Shown: one piece after another, positions 17,064 through 25,029 of the stretch
Layout: each line of letters starts with the position of its first letter
Numbering within the stretch: position 1 is the first letter of the stretch
Assembly: GCA_902489595.1 (NCBI GenBank)
Contig: CABUAS010000011.1
Location: 1-32,200, forward strand
Reading direction: 5' to 3'
DNA from: an uncultured Oscillospiraceae bacterium
GTDB taxonomy: Bacteria > Bacillota > Clostridia > Oscillospirales > Acutalibacteraceae
Length of the DNA stretch: 32,200 nt
Position numbers and translations under genes: made by a program
Notes under the pieces: model-generated
Databases searched by the model: none
What the model was told of the DNA's origin: nothing
What the model saw: the letters and a program-made list of their open reading frames with translations, nothing else

Positions 17064-17465
17064 TTATTTTATACAGCAGGAACAAAGTCCGCTGTAGTAT
17101 ACATCTTTATGCTTAATTATAAACCCGTCGGGCATTTTATAATTAAGGCTGTTTACGTTGAAATCATAGATTTTGCCGCATTTTTCACACCGAAAATGGC
17201 CGTGCAAATCAGTGTTGGCGTCATATCTTATACGTTCACCGTCAATTCCGATTGTTTTAAGAAAGCCCTGTTCGGTAAGTGCTTTAAGTGCATTATAAAC
17301 AGTGGTTTTTGAAAAAGCAGGGTTGCTTTTTAAAACAGATTCGTAAATTTCAAGCACGTCGGGGTGTGTTCTGTTGTTATAAACATAATCAAAAACGGCA
17401 ATCCTCTGGGGAGTTGCACGAAAACTTTTTTCTTTAAATAAAGATGTGATTTCGTCTTTATTCAT
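17064..17465 (-). CDS. perR: PerR-type Fur family peroxide sensor
   Basis: A metal-dependent repressor that loses DNA binding when peroxide oxidises its iron ligands. It has 133 residues: a winged helix (about 1-80, with KTTVYNALKALTEQGFL) and a dimerisation domain. The five regulatory-site residues of Bacillus PerR (H37, D85, H91, H93, D104) align at a constant offset of three with His34, Asp82, His88, His90 and Asp101. The Asp at the last position is the mark of PerR rather than Fur. The structural zinc Cys are Cys93, Cys96 and, in a shortened tail, Cys128 and Cys131. The first gene downstream is a rubrerythrin, and a perfect PerR box overlaps its promoter, so autoregulation is likely. Confidence 0.92.
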   Translation of the reverse strand: MNKDEITSLFKEKSFRATPQRIAVFDYVYNNRTHPDVLEIYESVLKSNPAFSKTTVYNALKALTEQGFLKTIGIDGERIRYDANTDLHGHFRCEKCGKIYDFNVNSLNYKMPDGFIIKHKDVYYSGLCSCCIK

Positions 17466-17480
17466 AGCCGAACTCCTTTA

Positions 17481-17505
17481 TTAGATTGTAATGATTACAA
17501 TCTAA
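17481..17505. promoter_or_regulatory. PerR box (perfect 25-base palindrome)
   Basis: Half-sites TTAGATTGTAAT (17481-17492) and ATTACAATCTAA (17494-17505) around G17493. The core TTGTAAT-G-ATTACAA is a 7-1-7 Fur/PerR site. It lies directly downstream of the perR -10 box and covers the expected start. Confidence 0.88.
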
Positions 17506-17532
17506 GTATAGCACATTATTTTAATTTGTCAA
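17505..17532 (-). promoter_or_regulatory. Predicted perR promoter
   Basis: On the minus strand: a consensus TTGACA (17527-17532), a 16-base spacer and TATACT (17505-17510). Its start falls inside the PerR box. Confidence 0.8.
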
Positions 17533-17548
17533 CACTTTTTTAAAAAAA

Positions 17549-17577
17549 TTGACTTCTTGTTTTAAATTTGGTATCTT
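17549..17577 (+). promoter_or_regulatory. Predicted promoter of the PIG-L gene
   Basis: TTGACT (17549-17554), a 17-base spacer and TATCTT (17572-17577). An AAGGGGAG ribosome binding site follows before the ATG at 17607. Confidence 0.55.
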
Positions 17578-17606
17578 AATATATATCAATTAAAAGGGGA
17601 GATATT

Positions 17607-19640
17607 ATGATTAAGGTTAACTGGCAGAAAATCAAGCCGTATGAGGATAAAATTTTTGCCGTTCCCGTTACTGCTTTGCTTATCGTTCTTGCCGTTGTGG
17701 CAATCGTAATCGGCTTTTTCAGCAAATTTACACTGCTGCCGCTTAAATATCTGACTGCAATATTTATTTTTCTTACAGCGGCGTTCAATATAAAAATCGA
17801 GTCAAGAATGCTTCAGATTTATTTGCTTTTAGGTGTTTTGGACATCGGTCTTGTTTGTGCGGGTCTTGTGCCTGTTGCACCGGGGCTTACAATTCTTCTC
17901 TTTATAATATCACTGCTTGCACTTATTGCATCTTTGGCGCTTTGTATTTCTTCGCATTTTATTATGAATAAAGATACTGTATATAATTGCCCCGAGCCTG
18001 ACAGAAGCAATGTTTATTCGGGTAAAAACGTTATGCTTTTTGCACCTCACGAAGATGACGAAATTAATATCTACGGCGGAATTATTGAGCAGTATGTTAA
18101 AAACGGTTCAACTGTTCGTGTTGTTTTTTCAACAAACGGTGATTATCACGGAATCGGCAAAATCAGAATCCGTGAGGCTCGCAATGTTGCAAAAAAATAT
18201 AATATACCGTTTGAAAATTTCATTTTTCTCGGCTACAGTGACAGCCTTGCAGACGAAAACGGTGTTCATATATATAATTGTCCTGCTGACAAAAATGTAT
18301 ACTCACGCTATAAAGTTTCAAAAACCTACGGCACAAAGAATAAACCGCCTTACAGTGAAAAAGCGTTTACAAGGCAGAATGTTATTAATGATTTTAAGTC
18401 GGTTATTCTTGAAAATAAGCCTGACACAATTTTCTGCTGTGACTATGATGTTCACTGCGACCATAGAGCGCTTTCGCTGTTTTTTGAAGACGCAATGAGT
18501 GAGATTTTAAAAGAAACTGCATTTTACAACCCGACTGTTTATAAAGGTTTTGCCTATTCAACTGCTTGGAACGGAAAAGAGGATTATTATTCTGTCAACG
18601 CCCGTTCAACGCATCTTAAAGAAGACGCCGATTATATGGCTGAAACAGGCTTTTATGCGTGGAATGACAGAGTTCGCTTTCCTGTTGCAGCAGAAAGTCT
18701 GTCAAGAGTTATGCAGAATTCATCAAGTTATATTGCAATGGCAGAGTATTCCAGCCAGACGGCGACTGACCATGCAAACGGAATTCTGAACAGTGATAAG
18801 GTTTTCTGGAAAAGAAGAACGGACAGTGTGCTTTATAACGCAGAAATTTCTGCCAGCAGCGGTGACGCAAGCCACCTTACCGAATTTAAAATTGCACACA
18901 GCAATGATATTATAGATAAGGACAAACTGCCGAATGACAATGCGTGGGTTGCCGATTCTGCTGATGAGCATAAAATGCTTATGTTTAAACTGCCGTCAAG
19001 GCGCAGGATTTCAAGTATTTATATTTATGAAAATCCCGACAGGGGCAGTCATATTGTAAATGCGTTTGTAACGCTCGGCGCAAGAAGTTTCAGCACGGGT
19101 GAACTGAAAGAAAACGGCGGCGCAACGATTTTTGAGTTCCCGGCAGTTGAAACAGATGTAATCGGAATTGCCGTTAAGAGCTATACGGGTTATTGTTCGC
19201 TTTTGAAAATTGAGGCGTTTGAAGAGCCTGAAAGCAGTTCGCCGCAATTAATTAAACTTTGCAATAATTATGATGATTTTTGTTATGATTATATTGTCAG
19301 TCCATCGGGCAAAGAGGATTTTGATGTTTATACTTATCCGCAGGCAGATGCAGATTTTAAAGTTATGTCAAGCAATGATGCCGTTAAGGCAGAGTGTATC
19401 GGCGGCAAGATAAGTATATTCTGCCCGCCTGAGGAAGAAAGCATTATAAGGGTTGAACTTGCAGATAATCCGCTGATTTATGATGAAATCAGAGTAAGCA
19501 ATCCCGATGACAGGGTTAAAGAGGTATGGAAGCTTAAGCAAAGATATGAGCATAGAATTATGTCGCCTGCAATGCAGTGGGATTATTACCGAGGACTTCT
19601 CCGCCGACTGTTGACATATTTTCCGTATAAAGAGAAGTAA
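17607..19640 (+). CDS. Membrane-anchored PIG-L/LmbE family deacetylase
   Basis: A probable zinc-dependent N-deacetylase of the PIG-L family, which removes acetyl groups from GlcNAc-containing substrates. It has 677 residues, far more than the usual 220-300. Residues 18-115 hold about four hydrophobic segments. The catalytic domain starts at about 140 with LFAPHEDDEINIYGG, where His148, Asp150, Asp151 and Glu152 correspond to the family HPDDE motif (Pro to Glu at 149). DYDVHCDHRAL supplies the later zinc His. Residues from about 430 have no motif I recognise; DEHKMLMFKLPSRRRISSIYIYENP looks like a beta-sandwich (F5/8-type carbohydrate binding; quoted region about 447-471). It is a lone gene with its own promoter. 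The substrate is unknown: cell-wall or surface glycan modification is an inference. Confidence 0.85.
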   Translation: MIKVNWQKIKPYEDKIFAVPVTALLIVLAVVAIVIGFFSKFTLLPLKYLTAIFIFLTAAFNIKIESRMLQIYLLLGVLDIGLVCAGLVPVAPGLTILLFIISLLALIASLALCISSHFIMNKDTVYNCPEPDRSNVYSGKNVMLFAPHEDDEINIYGGIIEQYVKNGSTVRVVFSTNGDYHGIGKIRIREARNVAKKYNIPFENFIFLGYSDSLADENGVHIYNCPADKNVYSRYKVSKTYGTKNKPPYSEKAFTRQNVINDFKSVILENKPDTIFCCDYDVHCDHRALSLFFEDAMSEILKETAFYNPTVYKGFAYSTAWNGKEDYYSVNARSTHLKEDADYMAETGFYAWNDRVRFPVAAESLSRVMQNSSSYIAMAEYSSQTATDHANGILNSDKVFWKRRTDSVLYNAEISASSGDASHLTEFKIAHSNDIIDKDKLPNDNAWVADSADEHKMLMFKLPSRRRISSIYIYENPDRGSHIVNAFVTLGARSFSTGELKENGGATIFEFPAVETDVIGIAVKSYTGYCSLLKIEAFEEPESSSPQLIKLCNNYDDFCYDYIVSPSGKEDFDVYTYPQADADFKVMSSNDAVKAECIGGKISIFCPPEEESIIRVELADNPLIYDEIRVSNPDDRVKEVWKLKQRYEHRIMSPAMQWDYYRGLLRRLLTYFPYKEK

Positions 19641-19653
19641 TTAACAACCAATA

Positions 19654-19752
19654 GTCCTCCTTGTTAAAGGAGGGGGACCGCTTGCGGTGGGAGGATTGCA
19701 ATAATGAATCCCTCCGCCTCGTACCTTGGCACCTCACTTTTACAAGGGAGGC
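19654..19752. repeat. CCTCC/GGAGG repeat element of about 100 bases
   Basis: Starts with the palindrome CCTCCTT-GTTA-AAGGAGG (19657-19674), then GGGGACCG, GGTGGGAGGATT, and ends CTTTTACAAGGGAGG, which is inverted to the start. It lies in the gap between two convergent genes and has no coding content I can see. The motif style is that of interspersed repeats common in gut Oscillospiraceae. Confidence 0.6.
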
Positions 19753-19763
19753 AATAAAATAAT

Positions 19764-19793
19764 AAGAGCACATCTGAATGATGTGCTCTTTTG
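19764..19793. terminator. Bidirectional terminator after the PIG-L gene
   Basis: A perfect 11-bp stem AAGAGCACATC (19764-19774) with GATGTGCTCTT (19780-19790) and loop TGAAT, with T-tracts on both readings. It ends both the PIG-L gene and the convergent lipoprotein gene. Confidence 0.9.
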
Positions 19794-19803
19794 CTGTGTA
19801 TTG

Positions 19804-20703
19804 TTAGTTAAACGGAGTCCATTCAATATAAACGCCGTTGTGGTCGCTTATATAGCCGTTTGATGTGTTGTCAAGAATCTGATAGTTAACGGCGTTTTTG
19901 CCTGTTGTGATGAAGATGTGGTCAATCGGTTCACCCTCGGTAATATCGCCCCAGCCGTGATAGGTTTCTTTCGTTTCTGCGGCAGGCACAAGCGTTTTGG
20001 CATCAGTCAGTTTTTCACTTATCGTGTTATAAGCAATCATACCTGCGGTTTCATTGAAGTCACCTGTAAGAACGATTGCGGCATCGGGGTATTGACCTTT
20101 CAGTTCGTCAATTTTCTGTGAAATAACCTCTGCACCGTAATTTGCGGCTTCTTCGCTTGCATTGTCAAGGTGCGTGTTCATATGAATAAGCAGACTGCCT
20201 GTTTCATTGCTTTTCAATACAACGTATGTGCACACTCTGTAGCAGCCTGCGCCGTCGTATTTGCTTTCCGTTTCAGGTGTTGTTGAAAGCCAGAAGGTGT
20301 TTTTGTCTTCACACGTATATTTGTCCTTAAGCCAGAAAACGGCGTTCATTTCGCTTTTGTTTTCATTGTCGTCGCCGCCTCGCTTTACGCCGTAGCTGTC
20401 GTAATCACTCATAAGCGTTTCAAGTTTTGAAAGCCATTTGCTGTTCATTTCCTGTGTGCCGATTGTGTCGGGCTTAACGGTGTTCATATAGTCTGCAAAT
20501 TTTTTAACACGTGTGCCCGAGCCTGTGCCCTTGAGTGCATTGCCCCAAGGAGCGGCGCAGTTAAATGATATGGTTGTAACTGAATCTGTATTTGTTTTAT
20601 CTATTGTTGAATATCCGCCTTTTTCAGATGTGCAGGCAGTTAAAACCGTGCTTATCAATACTGCCGAAATGAAAACGGAAAGAATTTTTTTGATTTTATT
20701 CAT
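19804..20703 (-). CDS. Endonuclease/exonuclease/phosphatase-fold lipoprotein
   Basis: A predicted lipoprotein of 299 residues: a basic start, a hydrophobic helix and the lipobox LTAC at Cys24, so it is anchored outside the membrane. The EEP fold is indicated in order by IGTQEMNSKW (metal-binding Glu), IHMNTHLD, VLTGDFNETAG and the terminal SDHNGVYIEW (catalytic Asp-His). Members of this fold are nucleases, sphingomyelinases and sugar- or inositol-phosphate phosphatases, and the sequence alone does not decide between them. The ATG has an AGAGAGG site and lies inside the end of the GH51 gene, with an 8-base overlap (ATGAATAA), so the two are translationally coupled. Its role with an arabinofuranosidase is unclear. 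Confidence 0.88.
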   Translation of the reverse strand: MNKIKKILSVFISAVLISTVLTACTSEKGGYSTIDKTNTDSVTTISFNCAAPWGNALKGTGSGTRVKKFADYMNTVKPDTIGTQEMNSKWLSKLETLMSDYDSYGVKRGGDDNENKSEMNAVFWLKDKYTCEDKNTFWLSTTPETESKYDGAGCYRVCTYVVLKSNETGSLLIHMNTHLDNASEEAANYGAEVISQKIDELKGQYPDAAIVLTGDFNETAGMIAYNTISEKLTDAKTLVPAAETKETYHGWGDITEGEPIDHIFITTGKNAVNYQILDNTSNGYISDHNGVYIEWTPFN

Positions 20704-23092
20704 TTGCTTTACCTCTCTTTTTTACTGTTTTTGAGATAACCGCCGCAAGTACGATTGCCAGAACTGCTGCTCCTGCCGCACACGGAATGGCAACCTTCAG
20801 TGCAGGCGGCAGATAAGTTCCGTTTACAGACGGAATATTTTCAGGCAGATTATAGTGACCTTCGCCGCTGTTGCTGCCGTATGCAATGCTGATAACGTTT
20901 ACACTGTATTTATCTGTTTCAACAGTGATTGTGTCGGATTTAGGAATAACTGTAATATCTTCCGTAGGCGCTACATAGTACGGCTTGCCGATTTCATTGC
21001 AGGCTGATTTGAAATTGCCTGAAAAATGGTAATGGGAAATTGAGTTAAGGTTTTCAAAACCGTCAATATTCAGGTTTACAGTCTGAGAGGAACTGCCTGA
21101 ATTTACAAGTTTAACGTAAATAACCTGTTTTTCTTCATCAACCGTAACAGACTGTGCAAGTTCGCTTACAGGCACGTCTGTGTCAAAATCAGCGTCAATG
21201 TATTTTGTGCCCACATTGTTGGCAAAAAGCATCTGTGTGAAATATGACGGTGTTAAAACAACCTCCTGTGAGTCAAACCATATCTCGTTTACATTCCAGT
21301 TTTGTGAATTGATTTTTGCAAAGGTGGGAGCATATGCAGTCATTTTTACAATATCACTGTTGCGCTCAAAGCCTGTCATATATGCGGCCTCTTCAACTGC
21401 CTCAATGATATTGCTCTTTGTCTGAATCGTGCCGATACCGGGTGAAGTAGCAGAGTATTCGCCGACGAAAACCTTGCCGCCGTTTCGGTCATAACTGTCA
21501 TATCTGTCGTTGATTTCGTACATATAAGCATCGTTTGTGTAGTAATGCTCGTCAACGTAGCAGTCGGCGTATTTTTCATTCACCGTGCTCCACGCTCTGT
21601 CAAATTCATCGCCGCCGAGCCAAGTGCCCGAGGTGGTGATAATCTGTAAATCGGGGTAAGCGGTTTTGACAGCATTGTAAAGAGCGTCAAAATTACGCCA
21701 GTAAACATCGCCCCAGTTTTCGTTGCCGAGACCGATATATTTTAGGTTGTACGGCTCGGGGTGACCGTATGCGGCACGAAGTGCACCCCAGTAGGTTGTA
21801 TTTGCGTCACCGTTTGCATATTCAACAAGATCAAGAATATCCTGCACGTAATTGTTCCATTCATCTGTGCCCGGGGTAAGTGCAATAGTTTTGAGATATT
21901 TATCGAAATCCTCTTCGCTTGTGTAGCCGAGTGCGTTTACTTCGTCTATTCTGCCCTGAATATTGTTTTTATCAATATTTCTTGTGTTAATCAGGTAGTC
22001 GGTGAATTCATCATCTGTCATCGAAAGCTTTTTCAGTGCGTCAACATTAAGGTCGTAGCCGTTTCTGCCCTGGCAGGTAAGTCCCACATTCAGGCAGGGC
22101 ACAGGCTCTGCACCGAGGTCTGAGCAAAGATTGAAATATTCGCCGTAGCCCATAAAGTTGGAGTTTATGTAGTAATCGCCTGCACCGTCGTTTCGCCATA
22201 CGTTGTAGGATTGTTCACGTTCTTCAACGGGTCCGATTGTGTTTTTCCAGTTGAAAAGCCTGTCAAGTGAATCACCCTCGCAGAAGCATCCGCCCGGGAA
22301 GCGGATAAATGACGGGTTGAGATTTTTGAACGCCTCAAATAAATCGGCACGCAGAGTGGTGTACTGCCATTCGTCTGTGCCGTAGCCGTATGAATTCTGC
22401 GGAATCAGCTGTGCAAAATCTATCTGAACAGAGCCTTTGCCGTTCAATTCAATGGCAAGTCCGCCGTCTTCTGTTGCAAGTGAGTCAAGTTCGCAGGTGA
22501 TTTTACGCCAATCGGCTTTGCTTGTGGAAATATCTATTTCCATATGGTGATTTTCGTTTGACGGTGAGTCAAGATACACTGTAACAGTGCCCTCAAAATC
22601 TATATTTTTGAAATAGCAGGAAAAATCGTATTTTTCGCCCTCTTTGAATCCCATATCTGCTTTTGACTGCAAACGGCTGCTCGGGTCGTATGTTTTGTAG
22701 TCCCAGTGCTCAACACAGCCGAGATTTTTAACCGTGCCTTTGCCCGAAACGGTAAGTACCTCGTAATTTCTGTTTTTGCTGTTGAGGGGATTTGTATTTT
22801 TGATTTCGTGTGTGATATTGTCAAAAGTCCAGTAAGCCTCGTTTAATTTGTGGTTTTCTTCGGCAGTGTCATTATATTCAAAACTGTTGTTGTAAATCAG
22901 ATTTGAAACAAGACCGCCGTCACATGCCTTTGAAATATCTTCAATAAATGCGCCGTACAGGGTGGGCGATACCTCGTGAGAAATATTGCTTTTTGAAATG
23001 TTTAAATTAACTGCATCTTTCGCCTCGGCAGGGAAAATACAGCAGGCTGAAATAATGAGAAGGCTCATTAAAACAGATAATATCCTTTTCAT
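20696..23092 (-). CDS. Secreted, membrane-tethered GH51 alpha-L-arabinofuranosidase
   Basis: A 798-residue glycosidase that should release arabinofuranose from arabinan, arabinoxylan or arabinogalactan outside the cell. Residues 1-25 are a signal peptide (LLIISACCIFPAEA). The family start YGAFIEDISKACDGGL follows. A carbohydrate-binding-like beta-sandwich lies around 90-210, then the TIM barrel with FIRFPGGCFCEG, the acid/base Glu458 in GLGNENWGD and the nucleophile Glu545 in VGEYSAT. A C-terminal all-beta domain ends at about 745. One hydrophobic helix (about 765-788) with a basic tail anchors the protein. GH51 enzymes are often cytoplasmic, so export plus a tether is notable. A GAGG site precedes the ATG. 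The gene overlaps the EEP lipoprotein gene by 8 bases. Confidence 0.9.
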   Translation of the reverse strand: MKRILSVLMSLLIISACCIFPAEAKDAVNLNISKSNISHEVSPTLYGAFIEDISKACDGGLVSNLIYNNSFEYNDTAEENHKLNEAYWTFDNITHEIKNTNPLNSKNRNYEVLTVSGKGTVKNLGCVEHWDYKTYDPSSRLQSKADMGFKEGEKYDFSCYFKNIDFEGTVTVYLDSPSNENHHMEIDISTSKADWRKITCELDSLATEDGGLAIELNGKGSVQIDFAQLIPQNSYGYGTDEWQYTTLRADLFEAFKNLNPSFIRFPGGCFCEGDSLDRLFNWKNTIGPVEEREQSYNVWRNDGAGDYYINSNFMGYGEYFNLCSDLGAEPVPCLNVGLTCQGRNGYDLNVDALKKLSMTDDEFTDYLINTRNIDKNNIQGRIDEVNALGYTSEEDFDKYLKTIALTPGTDEWNNYVQDILDLVEYANGDANTTYWGALRAAYGHPEPYNLKYIGLGNENWGDVYWRNFDALYNAVKTAYPDLQIITTSGTWLGGDEFDRAWSTVNEKYADCYVDEHYYTNDAYMYEINDRYDSYDRNGGKVFVGEYSATSPGIGTIQTKSNIIEAVEEAAYMTGFERNSDIVKMTAYAPTFAKINSQNWNVNEIWFDSQEVVLTPSYFTQMLFANNVGTKYIDADFDTDVPVSELAQSVTVDEEKQVIYVKLVNSGSSSQTVNLNIDGFENLNSISHYHFSGNFKSACNEIGKPYYVAPTEDITVIPKSDTITVETDKYSVNVISIAYGSNSGEGHYNLPENIPSVNGTYLPPALKVAIPCAAGAAVLAIVLAAVISKTVKKRGKANE

Positions 23093-23212
23093 AAACTACC
23101 TCGCTTAATTGTAATTAATTTATTTTAACATTATAAAGCCGCTGATGTCAAAGATATTGCCGAAATACGGCATTTGTTACAAACAACAGATTGAAAATTT
23201 ATGTAATATGAA

Positions 23213-23252
23213 TAAAATAAAACAGCCGGGCTCATTTTGAAGTCCGGCTGTA
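23213..23252 (-). terminator. Terminator of the nanE-nanA operon
   Basis: An 11-bp stem (23223-23233 with 23242-23252, one G-T pair) built on ACAGCCGG/CCGGCTGT. On the minus strand it is followed by TTTTATTTTATTC. It lies 14 bases past the nanA stop, so the GH51 gene needs its own promoter. Confidence 0.9.
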
Positions 23253-23265
23253 AAAATATATTCAG

Positions 23266-24147
23266 TCAATTCTCACTCATAATTTTATGGGCGATTTTTT
23301 TCATTGACGCACGGCATTCGTCGCTGATCGGCAGAAACGGCGGTCTGCACTGACCCATATCAATTCCCATTTCGGTAAGAATTGCTTTTTCTGACTGGAA
23401 AACGCCGTATTTAATCATTTCGCATATGATTTCATTTGCCTCGTTCTGAAGTGCTTTTGCAGTTTCAATTTCGCCTGAATTGAAGCAGTTCATTATTTTT
23501 TTGAACTTTTTGCCCATAAAGTTGTATGTACTGCCGATTGCACTGTCTGCGCCCATTGAAAGACCTGCAAGAAGTGTTTCATCAAAGCCGTTGTATACAA
23601 CAATTTCACGGTCAAGTGTTTTGAATTGATTGAGTGTGAACATATCGCCTGAGGTGTGCTTGATGCCTATGAATTTTTCATTTTCAAACAGTTTGTTTGC
23701 AATTTCCTTTGTAAGCGAAAATCCGCCTGAATTCGGGAAATTGTAAATTATCATCGGCAGGGAAGTGCTGTTTACAATATCATTGTAGTAGCCGAGCACT
23801 GCATCAAGCGTGAAGCCGTAATAATAAGGTGCAACCGCCGAGATAGCGTCGTATTCAAGCTCCTCTGCCTTTTTTGCCATTTTAATTGCGTCAAGAGTGC
23901 AGATTGTGCCAACGTGCGCAATAAGCGTTGCTCTGCCTTTGTTTGCTTTTTTTACGCATTCAAAAACCTGCATTCTTTCTTCGGGTGAAAGAAGTAATCC
24001 TTCGCCTGTGCTTCCGCCTACATAAAAGCCGTCAATCCCATTTTGAAGGTTGAATTCAACAAGTTTTTCAAGCGAGTCAAAGTTAATACTGCCGTCTTCA
24101 TTGAACGGTGTTAAAAGCGCCGAAAATAGTCCTTTGAATTTATCCAT
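23266..24147 (-). CDS. nanA: N-acetylneuraminate lyase
   Basis: Splits sialic acid into N-acetylmannosamine and pyruvate, the entry step of sialic acid use, in the cytoplasm. It has 293 residues, the family length, in the DapA/NanA class I aldolase fold. GGSTGEG (44-50) binds the carboxylate, Tyr135 is in IIYNFP, and the Schiff-base Lys163 is in GIKHTSGD; these sit two residues from Lys165 and Tyr137 of E. coli NanA. The frame extends upstream to 24216, but the conserved start MDKFKGLFSALLTPF at 24147 has AAGGAGAAC 5-10 bases before it. It overlaps the end of nanE by 8 bases. Dihydrodipicolinate synthase is the main alternative, and pairing with nanE decides against it. Confidence 0.95.
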   Translation of the reverse strand: MDKFKGLFSALLTPFNEDGSINFDSLEKLVEFNLQNGIDGFYVGGSTGEGLLLSPEERMQVFECVKKANKGRATLIAHVGTICTLDAIKMAKKAEELEYDAISAVAPYYYGFTLDAVLGYYNDIVNSTSLPMIIYNFPNSGGFSLTKEIANKLFENEKFIGIKHTSGDMFTLNQFKTLDREIVVYNGFDETLLAGLSMGADSAIGSTYNFMGKKFKKIMNCFNSGEIETAKALQNEANEIICEMIKYGVFQSEKAILTEMGIDMGQCRPPFLPISDECRASMKKIAHKIMSEN

Positions 24148-24829
24148 TTTTGTTCTCCTTTTTATCAAATACATTTTCAAAATGCTTTGTAATATCCATC
24201 GGCCGCGTGATTGCACTGCCTATAACAACGGCATACGGGTCGCATTGAAGCACTTTTTCAAGCTGTGCCGTGTCCCATATTCCGCCCTCGGCAATAATTT
24301 TTGCGCTAAGTTCATTTCTCATTTTTTTCAGAAAATCATAATCGGGAATTGAAATGCCCTTCGTGTATTCGGTGTAGCCTCTCATCGTGCTGCCTATGTA
24401 GTCGAATCCAAGCTCGTCGGCACGCTTTGCCTCTTCAAAATCAGAGCAGTCCGCCATAATTTCAACCTCGGGAGCGTTTTCACGAATATATTTTATAAGG
24501 TCTTCGAGTTTTTCACCGTTCGGGCGTTCACGTTTTGTAGCGTCAAGTGCAATAACCTCGCAGCCTGTTTCAATAAGTTCTTTGACTTCTTTGAGAGTAG
24601 GTGTAATGTAAACGTCACTGCCCTCGTAAACGGCTTTGATAATGCCGATTACAGGCACGTCAACCTCGTTTTTAATCGCTTTTATATCACTTGCATAATT
24701 TGCCCGTATTCCTTTTGCACCGCCCAGAACGCAGGCTCTTGCAAAATGATGCATAATGTTGAGTCCATACAAAGGCTCGCCCTTTACCGCCTGACAGGAG
24801 GCTATAAGTCCTCTTTTTAAATTTGCCAT
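24140..24829 (-). CDS. nanE: N-acetylmannosamine-6-phosphate 2-epimerase
   Basis: Converts ManNAc-6-phosphate to GlcNAc-6-phosphate, linking sialic acid breakdown to amino-sugar metabolism. It has 229 residues in a TIM barrel, the usual NanE length. Family features are LIASCQAVKGEPLYG at the start, the catalytic Lys65 in IGIIK, ALDATKRERPNGE, DCSDFEEA, GSTMRGYT and Glu181 in IAEGGIWDT. An upstream TTG at 24850 overlaps the AAAGGAG ribosome binding site, so the ATG at 24829 is chosen. It is first in the nanE-nanA operon with a clear promoter upstream. The ManNAc kinase (nanK) and the sialic acid transporter are not in the window and must be elsewhere or replaced. Confidence 0.95.
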   Translation of the reverse strand: MANLKRGLIASCQAVKGEPLYGLNIMHHFARACVLGGAKGIRANYASDIKAIKNEVDVPVIGIIKAVYEGSDVYITPTLKEVKELIETGCEVIALDATKRERPNGEKLEDLIKYIRENAPEVEIMADCSDFEEAKRADELGFDYIGSTMRGYTEYTKGISIPDYDFLKKMRNELSAKIIAEGGIWDTAQLEKVLQCDPYAVVIGSAITRPMDITKHFENVFDKKENKNG

Positions 24830-24853
24830 TTTGTCACTGCTCCTTTTCAATAA

Positions 24854-24882
24854 ATTTTATCACAGTGTGGCAGTGATTGCAA
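24854..24882 (-). promoter_or_regulatory. Predicted nanE promoter with operator-like spacer
   Basis: On the minus strand: TTGCAA (24877-24882), a 17-base spacer and TAAAAT (24854-24859). The spacer begins TCAC and ends GTGA, a possible repressor site. Confidence 0.6.
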
Positions 24883-24920
24883 TAGTTTTACATATAAAAT
24901 AATTAATTTTAAATATGTAA

Positions 24921-24945
24921 TCGTAGGGCGGGGTGTTTCCTGTCA
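24921..24945. repeat. GTAGGG-type repeat, degenerate copy
   Basis: TCGTAGGGCGGGGTG followed by TTTCCTGTC. The left end matches the other copies but the right arm has decayed. The rest of 24883-25029 is AT-rich and shows nothing else. Confidence 0.5.
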
Positions 24946-25029
24946 TTATAAATATATTATCGGAAATTCGGCGGCAGGGTGTTATTGCATATAAATATTT
25001 ATGTTTTTGTTGCGTTTATTATAATGGTT

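Noticed and set aside
23158..23172. TGCCG-AAATA-CGGCA as an operator of the GH51 gene
   Set aside because: A 5-bp inverted repeat is expected by chance in this much sequence, and no promoter boxes could be placed around it with confidence.
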